In this document: positions 34,484 to 42,756 of the stretch, one piece after another | Numbering within the stretch: position 1 is the stretch's first letter | How the letters are laid out: every line of letters starts with the position of its first letter | Position numbers and translations under genes: made by a program | Assembly: GCF_004134905.2 (NCBI RefSeq) | Contig: NZ_SDPQ02000002.1 | Coordinates: forward strand, 558,001 to 622,000 | Source of the DNA: Aeromicrobium ginsengisoli | GTDB lineage: Bacteria; Actinomycetota; Actinomycetes; Propionibacteriales; Nocardioidaceae | Direction: 5' to 3' | Length of the DNA stretch: 64,000 nt | The notes under the pieces: generated by a model | What the model saw: the letters and a program-made list of their open reading frames with translations, nothing else | Database searches by the model: none | What the model was told of the DNA's origin: nothing

Positions 34484-35407
34484 CTATCTGAGTCCCGAGA
34501 GTCGAGCGCGGCGATCAGTGCGTCGTCTCTCGGCATTCTCCCAGATGGCGTTCTTGAAATGTTTGCGTTGTAGAGCCGCTCGGGCTTCCGTGACGTCAGT
34601 GCGGGTCTTTTTACCATCGAGAATCGCCGCGCAGTATTCGGCACCGTGTACTGAACACCAGGAGGAGACAAGTTTGCGGCCGATTGCCTCCGGATCGTCG
34701 TCGGGTAGTCGATCGATGACGAAGTCGTCCCAAATGATGTCCGACGCGCCTGAGCCGCACGAGCATGACAACGCCAAGTAGTCGTTAGAGGTGATGCGAT
34801 CCCAAACACTGCCAGTGACGATCAGTTCGTGGCGATCGGCGCTCTGTGCAGCCTTGGTGGCGTAGTTGACAGATTTCCCGGCCCAGATCGGTTCCTGTTG
34901 GGCGGGGTTCCGTGGAGTACCAACGTTCTTGACCAGGACTCGACTATTCGAGACGCCAACTTTGTATCCCGTGAGGTCCTTGAGGTTGTCCCATTTGGCC
35001 TCGAGCTTGTTGACCAGGTCGTGACTAAAGCTCAGCACCGTGATGCCTGCGCACATCGCTCTCTCATATCTCCGCTCACCCCAGAAGAGCCCGATGACAC
35101 CGTCGCCCTGAATCTGCAAGAAGTCAGCGTCGAACTCGTCGAAGATCCGGACGACGTTGCCAGTTGCGGCTTGATAGATGCTTGCGGTTGACGCGGCCCA
35201 TTTGCCGGTCCCGAGCTGCGTGGAGTTCTTGAGGTCGGCTACGACACTGACAACGTCAGTAACTATGTGCCAGCGCCTAGCTGTTACCGCCAATTTGGAC
35301 ACGTCGAGGTTGTGGCCGACGTCAATGACCTCAGGCGTCGACGCCAACTCCTCGTCCACGTCCGATGCGAGAGTCGACTGCAGTTCACTCAGGTCTACCG
35401 AGGTCAT
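34484..35407 (-). CDS. Pycsar-type class III nucleotide cyclase A
   Basis: A 307-residue second cyclase. D58 in SVVADLKNST and D102 in QIQGDGVIGLF match the metal-binding pair, and IWAGKSVNYATKAA (174-187) the substrate helix. Unlike cyclase B it has a longer C-terminus with CSCGSG (215-220) and WCSVHGAEYC (250-259), a possible metal-binding cluster. The ATG at 35407 is preceded by GGAG; an upstream in-frame ATG at 35449 lacks a good site. It is the first gene of the operon. Overall G/C bias is lower than in the flanking core genes. Confidence 0.78.
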   Translation of the reverse strand: MTSVDLSELQSTLASDVDEELASTPEVIDVGHNLDVSKLAVTARRWHIVTDVVSVVADLKNSTQLGTGKWAASTASIYQAATGNVVRIFDEFDADFLQIQGDGVIGLFWGERRYERAMCAGITVLSFSHDLVNKLEAKWDNLKDLTGYKVGVSNSRVLVKNVGTPRNPAQQEPIWAGKSVNYATKAAQSADRHELIVTGSVWDRITSNDYLALSCSCGSGASDIIWDDFVIDRLPDDDPEAIGRKLVSSWCSVHGAEYCAAILDGKKTRTDVTEARAALQRKHFKNAIWENAERRRTDRRARLSGLR

Positions 35408-35778
35408 GTGGTCTCCAATCGAATTGTCTTGATCGTAGTGATCGCCCATGACATCTCAATTGGACCGAGTCGGCGGACCCGTCGCGCAAAGCCTGAATCA
35501 AGAGCGCGGCGCCGGAGAGTCGCGTCCAACTGCCGCGAGGCGGGCGCTCAACAGAGTGGGACGAGTCCGGGAGTCGCGCACAAGCCGCTGCGCCGCAAAC
35601 CCGACGAAAGTGCACCTGCGAAACCAAAGAGGCGGTGGTACACGCGCGCTATGAGGTCGTTCGCGAGTGATGGCCCCGACCAAAATCAAAATCGTGAGAA
35701 TCTGCATAGGTACGCTCGGAGTTACAGACAGGCATGGTCTGCCCGCGTTGCTGATCGGGCCTCAATGAAAGGAAGCAG
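35408..35778. other. Intergenic region between the Pycsar operon and the TIR-like gene
   Basis: This 371-bp stretch separates the divergent Pycsar operon and the TIR-like gene and must contain promoters for both. Short ORFs exist on both strands, including a plus-strand frame rich in basic residues, but none has a ribosome site and family likeness I can defend. I see no clear hairpin or operator. Confidence 0.5.
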
Positions 35779-36669
35779 ATGCCCCAGCAGATGACAGGCG
35801 TCCTGATCCTGATTGCCTCACCCAGCGACACAGTGGACGAACGCATCGCAGTCAGCGAGGCCCTCGCCGATTGGAACGTAATGCGCGGCCGCCGCCAGGG
35901 TTCGGCTCTATTGGGCTGGCGCTTCGAAAAGCACGCCGTCGCGCGACTCGGAGGGCGTGCCCAGGAGATCATCAATGAACAGGCCGTCAATCAGAGTGAC
36001 GCCGTCGTCGCGTTCTTCGATAGCCGCTTGGGCACTACGACCGGCGTCGACGTCTCCGGCACCGCAGAGGAGATCAACAGGGCCGCAGACGCAGGTAAGC
36101 CAGTCCACGTCTACTTCTCTCAAGAAGACCTCCCACGCGACGTCGACACCGACCAACTAGAGGCACTCAACGCGTTCCAGAGCGGGCTTCGCGACCGAGG
36201 CCTGCTTGGCTACTACACCAGCCCTGCAGACCTGGCCGACCAAGTCGTCCGCGCGCTCGAGCATGACCTGGAGACTGAGGGCTGGGCAGAAGACGCCGCC
36301 CATAACGCCCGCTTCAAGCCCGGCGGTGCCGAGCTCCGATGGGAGCATCAGCACGCGCGCGAGGCGAAGGGCATGGACGGCAAGGGAAAGATGGCCTACC
36401 GGACGACGCGAAACCACCTGATCGTGAGTAATGAAGGCCGGGCCGCCGCCGAGGGACTGACTTTCACCGTCGAACCGATTGACGATACGTCGTTTCATTT
36501 TGACCCGGTTGAAGAGCCCTTCGACCTCAGCCCCCGTTCGCAGATGGCATGGCTGCTAATCGCTAGCGGCGGATGGGGCGATACGGGAAGCAACGTCCTC
36601 GTTAAAGCCCAATGGCACGAAGGAGATCAGGCCAAAGTTGGCGAGTGGACCGTCACCCTGGACTCGTGA
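35779..36669 (+). CDS. TIR/DUF4062-like domain protein with C-terminal beta domain
   Basis: A 296-residue product. The N-terminal domain has a TIR/DUF4062-like pattern: VLILIASPSDTVDERIAVSE, SDAVVAFFDSRLG and SGTAEEINRA (93-102), whose glutamates occupy the place of the TIR catalytic Glu. From about 180 on it looks beta-rich (HLIVSNEGRAAAEGLTFTVE, ending VGEWTVTLDS). GAAAGGA precedes the ATG. It is divergent from the Pycsar operon and may be an associated defence protein; PycTIR effectors are known, but I see no recognisable cyclic-nucleotide-binding domain. Confidence 0.65.
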   Translation: MPQQMTGVLILIASPSDTVDERIAVSEALADWNVMRGRRQGSALLGWRFEKHAVARLGGRAQEIINEQAVNQSDAVVAFFDSRLGTTTGVDVSGTAEEINRAADAGKPVHVYFSQEDLPRDVDTDQLEALNAFQSGLRDRGLLGYYTSPADLADQVVRALEHDLETEGWAEDAAHNARFKPGGAELRWEHQHAREAKGMDGKGKMAYRTTRNHLIVSNEGRAAAEGLTFTVEPIDDTSFHFDPVEEPFDLSPRSQMAWLLIASGGWGDTGSNVLVKAQWHEGDQAKVGEWTVTLDS

Positions 36670-36920
36670 CCTGCGCGAGGACTCGTCTGAGTCGCCGCGC
36701 AGACGCTCCCTCGCCGGCCAACTGAGCCTGCATAGATTCAGCATGAGCAGTCGCGCCTTTCGCCGCGTCCGCGCGTCCAGACGGACAGGGCAATGACGGT
36801 CTTGCTAAGCAGGAGCCATTGCGGGTCTTCGACGAGCTCGCCTGGCAAGGCGGTCGTCGTATGGCCTAATCCGCGGTCTAGATCGAACACTTGTGGGTGC
36901 TCTCGCTCACAATTGGCCGC

Positions 36921-37715
36921 ATGCCAAAGATTCGCGTTGAGGAGTTGTGGGTGGGTGCATGTGTCTCGGAAGCGCTACCTGGAGTTCAGGTGGTTCAGCA
37001 TGACGATGGATCGCGTCCGAGCATGTATGACCTGGATCTCCTGAGAGATGGCGAACCTTTCGCCGCAATGGAGGTCACCGCGGCCGCTGACGCGGAGTCC
37101 ATCGAACTCTGGAATCTCGTGAATGGATCTGGGGATCGGTGGGTTGATTCGAGCCTGCTGGGTGGCTGGATGATCACCGTCGATCCGAAATCTCGAGCCA
37201 ACCGACTCAAGAACGAATTGCCCGGGATCCTGCGAAAGATTGAGGCCAACGTTGAAGGCCCCGAGCGTCATGCAGCTATCGAATCTCTGACCGCGCTCGG
37301 CGTCGTTTCCGCGAACCAAAGCGACACGAATTTCCCGGGAAGCATCTACGTCACACTTCAGCGCCATCCAGAGCGTATGGGCGGTCCCGTGCCGCTGAAT
37401 GGCAACGGCTTGGTGAATTGGCTCAACCGGTGGATTCGTGAGCCCGGTCAGCAGCACAATCTTGAAAAGTTGCGCGTCGCGCTCCTCGGGGAGCGGCACT
37501 TGTTCGTTCTCCTCCCCGGGTTCACGACCGCTCCCTTCGACGCGTCAGACGTCCTCATGCGTGAGAACGGTCCTCTGCCCGAGGTTGCGCCAGCACTGCC
37601 CGAAGGTCTCTCCGACGTTTGGCTCATGAGCACTTGGTCGACGGGCGACCTGTTCCATTTCGGTGTCGATGGCTGGAGCCGCTCGGAGAAGGTGTTTAAC
37701 GTACAGAGCGAGTAA
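36921..37715 (+). CDS. Hypothetical protein of the defence island
   Basis: A 264-residue protein that I cannot assign. It opens PKIRVEELWVGACVSEALPG and contains DLDLLRDGEPFAAMEVTAAA, a pattern (D ... E-x-T) that loosely recalls a nuclease-like core, followed by PKSRANRLKNELPGIL. No signal or membrane segment is seen. An in-frame TTG at 36891 is a possible earlier start; no Shine-Dalgarno sequence supports either. The first 15-bp repeat lies 31 bp after its stop. Codon use is less G/C-biased than in core genes. Confidence 0.6.
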   Translation: MPKIRVEELWVGACVSEALPGVQVVQHDDGSRPSMYDLDLLRDGEPFAAMEVTAAADAESIELWNLVNGSGDRWVDSSLLGGWMITVDPKSRANRLKNELPGILRKIEANVEGPERHAAIESLTALGVVSANQSDTNFPGSIYVTLQRHPERMGGPVPLNGNGLVNWLNRWIREPGQQHNLEKLRVALLGERHLFVLLPGFTTAPFDASDVLMRENGPLPEVAPALPEGLSDVWLMSTWSTGDLFHFGVDGWSRSEKVFNVQSE

Positions 37716-37746
37716 AGAGCCTGCGCCCAGTCCCGAGTCGGACGCA

Positions 37747-37761
37747 CGTCATTCCGCCGCG
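37747..37761 (+). repeat. 15-bp dispersed repeat, copy 1
   Basis: CGTCATTCCGCCGCG, 31 bp after the stop of the hypothetical gene and upstream of tRNA-Gly. First of six copies, all in the same orientation and all intergenic. Confidence 0.7.
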
Positions 37762-37874
37762 CACGACGCCTCATGTGCGCGAAGTCCTGAGGTCCGGGAG
37801 TGGGCCCTGCCGCCCGGATTGTCCTCGAGATGGTTCATACTTCGAAATTGTCAGGCTCGACAGAGGCTGGCTTC

Positions 37875-37948
37875 GCGGACGCGGTGTAGTTGCAGCACGC
37901 TTCCCTTCCAGGGAATGAGTCGAGGTTCAAATCCTCGCGTCCGCTCCA
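37875..37948 (+). tRNA. tRNA-Gly (anticodon UCC)
   Basis: The 74-base cloverleaf folds as follows: acceptor GCGGACG with CGTCCGC, D-stem GTGT/GCAC, anticodon arm CTTCC-CTTCCAG-GGAAT (one C/T mismatch at its base) with TCC at the anticodon, and T-arm CGAGG-TTCAAAT-CCTCG. Discriminator T and CCA are encoded. It lies inside the accessory island, between the Pycsar block and the module array. tRNA genes often mark integration sites, but no integrase is present. Confidence 0.92.
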
Positions 37949-38082
37949 TATCCCGAAGTCGGAGCCCAGCCGCCGAAACCTCCCCGCTGACACGGACCGG
38001 ATTAGCCCCGCACGGCCGTGCATCGGCGATCTAGTCCTATGCGAAACGCAGCCCGCCCGCTGGCGATTGGCCGCCCAAAGGT

Positions 38083-38874
38083 CTAGGACATCCGGAAGAT
38101 GGGCCATCCAATCTCGGTGCGCCAAGCGGATGGATCCGGGTCATCAGCTGGCCCGACGAGGTAGGTCTCCCGGACAGGGCCGGCTACCGCGAGCGCGTTG
38201 GCGACGACCCACGTCCCGAGTTCCCCATAGGTGACGTCGGCGTGGTCGTGCGGACCGACGTGGGTCGCGACGGCCAGCTCCACCGCCGGCAGGGTCGTCG
38301 GGTGCACCCTACCTAGATGTGGAGGGTCCGCCGCTGGCACGTGCAACATGACGTGGCCCCGGCCCTCCTCGAAGAGAGAGTTGTCGTAGATGCCTCCCAG
38401 GGGCCCGGTGCGCTTGTCGACCGCGGCGTCGAGCTCGGCCAGCGCTCCCGCGAACCACGCGGCCATGGCGTCACTGTCGACGTCGTCTTCGATCGCGGCC
38501 ACCATGGCCTCCGGCACGGCCCTGAGCTCGACGCTCAGGGGCACCGGGTCGGGATCGAGGAGGCGCCGCAGCGACACGACTGCAGCCCGGGTCCGGTCCA
38601 GCTCGACCTCCAAGCGCGCCAGGTGATCGGAGACCAGCGCAGCACGGTTGCCGGGGTCGGTTGACTCGATGATGCGTCGGACGTCCGCGAGGGGAACGTC
38701 GAGCTCTCGGAGGCGGTGGATCACCTGCGCGGTCGCGATCTGGTCGCCGCTGTACGAGCGGTAACCCGTCGACCGGTCGACCGCAGCGGGAACGAGCAAA
38801 CCCGCCTCGTGATAGCGACGCAGCGTCCTCACGCTCAAGTGCGTCAGGCGCGAGAACTCACCGATGGCCAGCAT
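38083..38874 (-). CDS. MerR-family regulator with GyrI-like effector domain
   Basis: A 263-residue regulator. The N-terminal winged helix reads MLAIGEFSRLTHLSVRTLRRYHEAGLL (here given in two parts: MLAIGEFSRL and THLSVRTLRRYHEAGLL), then TGYRSYSGDQIATAQVI. The C-terminal part with GHVMLHVPAADPP and ELAVATHVGPHDHADVTYGE is of the GyrI/AraC-effector type that binds small molecules. I use the ATG at 38874; the longer frame upstream lacks similarity. It is divergent from the NTF2-like/SDR pair, which it may control. Confidence 0.85.
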   Translation of the reverse strand: MLAIGEFSRLTHLSVRTLRRYHEAGLLVPAAVDRSTGYRSYSGDQIATAQVIHRLRELDVPLADVRRIIESTDPGNRAALVSDHLARLEVELDRTRAAVVSLRRLLDPDPVPLSVELRAVPEAMVAAIEDDVDSDAMAAWFAGALAELDAAVDKRTGPLGGIYDNSLFEEGRGHVMLHVPAADPPHLGRVHPTTLPAVELAVATHVGPHDHADVTYGELGTWVVANALAVAGPVRETYLVGPADDPDPSAWRTEIGWPIFRMS

Positions 38875-39081
38875 GGCGACAGTCTGCACCCTCCCCCAGG
38901 GAGAGAGTCCCATCCTTGACCCTGCCGCTGCGAGACGCAGCACCGTAATGGTGACGCCCGAGGGGCGTGGTTGCGCCGGGAGCCGGACACACCTGACGAA
39001 CCCGGACATGCCAACCCTGCAGCGACACCAGATGGAAGGCGATCAGCCCAACGTCAACCGCTAGTGAAAGGAAACATCATC

Positions 39082-39435
39082 ATGAACGACAAGATTGCAT
39101 TCGCGTGGGACGACCTCCCCGAGGTCGTGGCCAACTACCTCCGCGCCCACGTCGTCCAAGACTTCGCCACGGCGACGAGGTACCTGCCTGAGGACGTCAC
39201 TGTCATCGACAACGGCGAGGTGCTCGAGGGCCGCGACGAGACATTCAAGGTCTTCGACAAGTCGGCGAACGACTACGAGGTGGAGACCACGCTGATCTCC
39301 ACCTCTCGGCCGGCGGACGACGTGTGGGAGGTCGACACGCATCTCTCGGGAAACTTCCCGGGCGGCGAGGTCGACCTCCGCATGCTCTTCACCTTGGCCT
39401 CCGGCGTGATCCAGAAGCTGGAGATCACGATCTGA
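39082..39435 (+). CDS. NTF2/SnoaL-like protein
   Basis: A 117-residue nuclear-transport-factor-2-like domain: VVANYLRAHVVQDFATATRY, then TVIDNGEVLEGRDETF, and the end GVIQKLEITI. GAAAGGA at 39066-39072 supports the ATG at 39082. It is followed after 46 bp by an SDR gene and is divergent from the MerR regulator. The function is unknown; such domains often bind or isomerise small hydrophobic molecules. Confidence 0.78.
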   Translation: MNDKIAFAWDDLPEVVANYLRAHVVQDFATATRYLPEDVTVIDNGEVLEGRDETFKVFDKSANDYEVETTLISTSRPADDVWEVDTHLSGNFPGGEVDLRMLFTLASGVIQKLEITI

Positions 39436-39481
39436 CGACCGACGTCAGGACGAAACCCACCACAACCACGAGGAGAAAGTT

Positions 39482-40267
39482 ATGTCCATGCCAGATCGCG
39501 ACCGTCTCGACGGTCGGCGCGCACTCGTCACAGGTGGGTCCAAGGGGTCGGGGAAGGCAGTGGTGGAGAGGCTGCGCGAGCTGGGCGCCGACGTGTGGAC
39601 CACGGCGCGGACGATGCCGGTCGGCTATCAGCACCCGGACCGCTTCATCGAGGCCGACACGTCGACCATAGACGGCGTGGCGTCCGTCGCGGCCAGGATC
39701 TCCGGGCAAGGTCCGCTCGACATCTTGGTGCACGTCGTCGGCGGCTCGTCGACCCCTCCGGGTGGGTTCGCGGCGGCCGACGAGGGGCAGTGGATGGCCG
39801 AGCTGAACCTGAACTTCCTGGGGGCGGTCAGGCTGGATCGAGCCTTGTTGCCAGCCATGGTCGAGGTGGGATCGGGAGTGGTCGTGCACGTCACCTCGAT
39901 CCAGCGTCAGATGCCACTGCACGACGCAACCCTGCCGTACGCCTCGGCCAAGGGCGCGCTGCGAACGTACAGCAAGGGCCTCTCCAACGAGCTAGCTCGA
40001 CATGGCATTCGCGTCAATGCCGTCAGCCCCGGTGGCATCGAGACCGAGGCCTACGAAGGCTTCGTCGACCGGCTCGCCCAGGGCAACGACCTGACGCGAG
40101 AAGAAGCGAAGCAGTCGATCTTCGACTCCCTCGGAGGGGTTCCCCTCGGGAGGTTCGCGTCTACCGCCGAAATCGCGGACCTCGTCGGCTTCCTGGTCTC
40201 CGACCGAGCCTCCTCGATCGTCGGAGCAGAGTACGTCATCGACGGCGGAACCATCCCCACCATCTGA
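39482..40267 (+). CDS. Short-chain dehydrogenase/reductase (island module)
   Basis: A 261-residue SDR: VTGGSKGSGKAVVERL at the N-terminus (an altered TGGxxGxG, with Ser for Ile), LPYASAKGALRTYSKGL as catalytic region and VNAVSPGGIETE, ending IVGAEYVIDGG. AGGAGAAAG precedes the ATG. It is the second plus-strand gene of the module next to the MerR regulator, with an NTF2-like partner. Confidence 0.85.
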   Translation: MSMPDRDRLDGRRALVTGGSKGSGKAVVERLRELGADVWTTARTMPVGYQHPDRFIEADTSTIDGVASVAARISGQGPLDILVHVVGGSSTPPGGFAAADEGQWMAELNLNFLGAVRLDRALLPAMVEVGSGVVVHVTSIQRQMPLHDATLPYASAKGALRTYSKGLSNELARHGIRVNAVSPGGIETEAYEGFVDRLAQGNDLTREEAKQSIFDSLGGVPLGRFASTAEIADLVGFLVSDRASSIVGAEYVIDGGTIPTI

Positions 40268-40302
40268 AGGGATCGGATCTCGGGCCGAGCCGGGAAGGTT
40301 TC

Positions 40303-40410
40303 ATGACCGAACGAACAGTAGGCGCGGCCCTCGTATGGCTGGCGTCCGCCCTCTCTACGGGGGTCCTCGGCCACTGGATCGCTACCAGACGAGAGACCGG
40401 GACTGAGTAG
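40303..40410 (+). CDS. Possible small membrane protein (35 residues)
   Basis: The ATG at 40303 with AAGG upstream opens 35 codons: MTERTVGAALVWLASALSTG, then VLGHWIATRRETGTE. The middle is one hydrophobic segment with charged ends. It lies 35 bp after the SDR stop, and repeat copy 2 begins 7 bp after its stop. It could be a chance ORF. Confidence 0.35.
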   Translation: MTERTVGAALVWLASALSTGVLGHWIATRRETGTE

Positions 40411-40417
40411 AGAGGCG

Positions 40418-40432
40418 CGTCATTCCGCCGCG
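40418..40432 (+). repeat. 15-bp dispersed repeat, copy 2
   Basis: CGTCATTCCGCCGCG, identical to copy 1, directly after the small membrane ORF. Confidence 0.7.
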
Positions 40433-40443
40433 ATCGCGCAGTG

Positions 40444-40695
40444 TTAGAGCAAATCGAGTCTATTTCCGGACGCGTCGCGCACGGTGATAAGCAGCTTGGG
40501 ACTGGGCCAAAGTTCGACGTACCCGGGGCTGTGGGTGATCTCGACCGTCTCGTCACTTGGGCCGGCGACGTTGATGGTGAATTCTTCACCGGCCGGAACC
40601 TCGAACTGATTGATCGGCTCAATCCGCACGGTCACTGGTTCCTCACCGCCCACCTGAATCCGGTAGCCGTCGAATGATGAGTTGTCGTTTGCCAC
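40444..40695 (-). CDS. Hypothetical small protein (83 residues)
   Basis: Minus-strand ORF from the GTG at 40695, preceded by GGAG: ANDNSSFDGYRIQVGGEEPV, then beta-rich sequence with VPAGEEFTINVAGPSDETVE and the end DASGNRLDLL. It resembles a small beta-sandwich; I recognise no family. It is the only gene between repeat copies 2 and 3, a cassette-like arrangement. Confidence 0.5.
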   Translation of the reverse strand: MANDNSSFDGYRIQVGGEEPVTVRIEPINQFEVPAGEEFTINVAGPSDETVEITHSPGYVELWPSPKLLITVRDASGNRLDLL

Positions 40696-40854
40696 ACCGG
40701 CTCCGATCTCGTGTGCTGGCCTGTCGGAGACTCTGCCTCGCCGCCAAGGATGTGTCACAAGCCTGACATGTCACTTGCGCTAACGACCACGGACAGTCAC
40801 GAAGCGCATTCATCTTCGTCTGAAGCTCACTCACCAGGTGCTGACCGTCACCCG

Positions 40855-40869
40855 CGTCATTCCGCCGCG
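40855..40869 (+). repeat. 15-bp dispersed repeat, copy 3
   Basis: CGTCATTCCGCCGCG, identical to copies 1 and 2, preceded by CCCG as in copy 4. It lies 45 bp before the next small gene. Confidence 0.7.
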
Positions 40870-40913
40870 TCTCGGCGCTGTTGCCGACACTTGTGCGGGC
40901 TACGTTGTAAGGC

Positions 40914-41123
40914 ATGAGCCCGGAAAAGAAGCCGTTGTCAACTGGCGAATTCGTCAAACGGTTGGGTGTCTGGTGGTTCGTTCTCTGGGGTGTCGCGATC
41001 GCTGCTTGGATCATCAGCGGGCTCATTGCGCATGACGGCTCCTTGATCACTGTAGGTCTGGCCGTCGCGGTGGTCTTTGTTGTCCTCTGCATCCCATTCC
41101 CGGGGACGCGCAGGCGCAATTAG
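40914..41123 (+). CDS. Small two-span membrane protein
   Basis: A 69-residue protein with two hydrophobic segments (VWWFVLWGVAIAAWIISGLI and LITVGLAVAVVFVVLCIPF) and basic ends (KKP, RRRN). The function is unknown. It is the only gene between repeat copies 3 and 4, and copy 4 starts 11 bp after its stop. Confidence 0.6.
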   Translation: MSPEKKPLSTGEFVKRLGVWWFVLWGVAIAAWIISGLIAHDGSLITVGLAVAVVFVVLCIPFPGTRRRN

Positions 41124-41134
41124 CGCCGGACCCG

Positions 41135-41149
41135 CGTCATACCGCCGCG
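41135..41149 (+). repeat. 15-bp dispersed repeat, copy 4
   Basis: CGTCATACCGCCGCG. From here on the copies carry A in place of T at position 7. Confidence 0.7.
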
Positions 41150-41184
41150 TAGCAGCTAGTGAACATCCAGAGCACTTGCCGGAC

Positions 41185-41907
41185 CTAGGGGACCATTCGC
41201 CGGCCGAGCAAATCGAGTCCTCGGACCCGACCCATGGCCCAGCGTTGCTGACGCGTCTCATTCTTGGAATTCAGGTTCGCTGCGTCTTGGACATACGCCC
41301 CGACGTGACTGAGGAAGGAGAAGGCGACCGGATGCTTGTAGGCGTATGACTCGGAGATCTCGAGGTTCTCAGGATCCTCGTTGCCGGCGGCTTCCGCATT
41401 GCTCAGTGTCTCTTTGATCTTGGCCACCCTGTCGAATCTCTTGAACTCATCGCCAAGCAGAACGCGAATCTCGCTCTCAGACCGGTCGATGATGAGCGGA
41501 GCTTTCGGATCGAATGCCTGCCAGAACCCTCGTTCACCCTTGATGTAGTCCGCATTCCCGCTGAGTTCGATTTCGCCAACCAACTTTCGAGTCGCGGGCC
41601 CCCAGGAGCGAACAAGCCCCTCCATATAGTCCTCGCACGACTTTCCGGCATCGCGCTCGTACTGCTTGACCGATTCCGGGTCCGTCAAGCCGCAAGCGGT
41701 CCGTACATCTCCTTTTGCCAAAGCGTCGTAGTAGCGAGAGACCAACTCGTCCAACGATCTCGCCGGGGCGACACCTTCCGGCCGGTCATCGCCTCCGCAC
41801 CCCGCCGCCGCAGCAACCACGACTACAACAGCAGCAATCGCCGCCAGACCTCTGCTCGACGCTCGTGTGAGGCCGGACGTCAGGCCAGCACGACAAATTC
41901 GGGACAC
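41185..41907 (-). CDS. Putative lipoprotein with NTF2-like domain
   Basis: A 240-residue product from the GTG at 41907. The signal peptide (RGLAAIAAVVVVVAAAAGC) ends in a lipobox cysteine followed by GGDD. SLDELVSRYYDALAKGDVRTACGL, read in two parts (SLDELVSRYY, DALAKGDVRTACGL), and KSCEDYMEGLV recall actinobacterial NTF2-like lipoproteins. The frame is open to 42003, so a longer start is possible. The C-terminal 30 residues are basic. Confidence 0.6.
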   Translation of the reverse strand: MSRICRAGLTSGLTRASSRGLAAIAAVVVVVAAAAGCGGDDRPEGVAPARSLDELVSRYYDALAKGDVRTACGLTDPESVKQYERDAGKSCEDYMEGLVRSWGPATRKLVGEIELSGNADYIKGERGFWQAFDPKAPLIIDRSESEIRVLLGDEFKRFDRVAKIKETLSNAEAAGNEDPENLEISESYAYKHPVAFSFLSHVGAYVQDAANLNSKNETRQQRWAMGRVRGLDLLGRRMVP

Positions 41908-42091
41908 TGCGTCATCGTAAGCGTCGCGCCCGGCCGCGATGCGACACTTTGGAGGTCTCCACCAGCACCGTTTGTGGGTCAGTGCTGACACCACCCGGAC
42001 CACGAGGGCACTCTAGTGTTGGTGGGAGTTGACACCCCGCTGGCGGCGCGCAAGCGGAGCGAGTCGGAGCAGATTGAGCGGAGGTGGGCGC

Positions 42092-42664
42092 ATGTCGGCG
42101 ACGAAGCTCCTGGTACTCGGTATCGTGCACCTCTCCGGCGGCGCGCATGGCTACCAGGTGCGGTCCGAGCTGCAGAGCTGGCGTGCGGAGATTTGGGCCA
42201 AGATCAAGCCCGGCTCGATTTATCACGCGCTGAAGAAGGCGGCGGCCGATGGCCTCCTCACCGAACACGCCGAGCCGGGCAATTCCGGGCCGGAGCGCGT
42301 TCTGTACCGCGTGACAGCTCGGGGACGTGACGAGATGGTCGAACTGGTCCGCGACGGTCTGCGGCGCACCCATGACCCCATCATGCTCAACGCGTCGATC
42401 GCCATGTTGCCCATGCTGACCAGGACAGATGCCATCGCGCACGTCAACGAGCGGGTCGCGCGCCTGGAAGCGGAGCTCGTAGAGCAGGCCAAGTGGCGGG
42501 AGCACCCGAACCCCGACATTCCCGAACACGTCCGCGATCAGGCCGAACTGTGGGCGGGACATGCACGCACCGAACTGGAGTGGGCGAAGAGCCTGAGCAA
42601 ACGACTGGCTGAGGGCGCCTACACCATGGCCGATGATCCGGGTTCGTGGCGAACGGTCTCCTAA
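42092..42664 (+). CDS. PadR-family transcriptional regulator
   Basis: A 190-residue PadR regulator: ATKLLVLGIVHLSGGAHGYQ, the winged-helix KIKPGSIYHALKKAAADGLL and YRVTARGRDEM, followed by a long helical dimerisation region. GGAGGT precedes the ATG at 42092; the upstream frame is spurious. A direct repeat of TTGACTAG lies between it and the DoxX gene, suggesting that it represses the downstream pair. Confidence 0.85.
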   Translation: MSATKLLVLGIVHLSGGAHGYQVRSELQSWRAEIWAKIKPGSIYHALKKAAADGLLTEHAEPGNSGPERVLYRVTARGRDEMVELVRDGLRRTHDPIMLNASIAMLPMLTRTDAIAHVNERVARLEAELVEQAKWREHPNPDIPEHVRDQAELWAGHARTELEWAKSLSKRLAEGAYTMADDPGSWRTVS

Positions 42665-42670
42665 TCAACC

Positions 42671-42722
42671 TTGACTAGACGCTCCTCCTTGTCTACTTTG
42701 GCTGAGTAACCAAACTTGACTA
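42671..42722 (+). promoter_or_regulatory. DoxX operon promoter with repeated TTGACTAG
   Basis: TTGACT at 42671-42676 and TACTTT at 42694-42699 have a 17-bp spacer. TTGACTAG occurs at 42671-42678 and again at 42715-42722, 44 bp apart (about four helical turns), which suits binding of the adjacent PadR regulator. Confidence 0.5.
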
Positions 42723-42756
42723 GTCGGCCAGACCCGGACACGGCAAGGAGAGCCGA

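Noticed and set aside
35448-35654. Plus-strand ORF of 68 codons between the Pycsar operon and the TIR-like gene
   Set aside because: No ribosome site, no recognisable composition or family, overlapping ORFs on the other strand.
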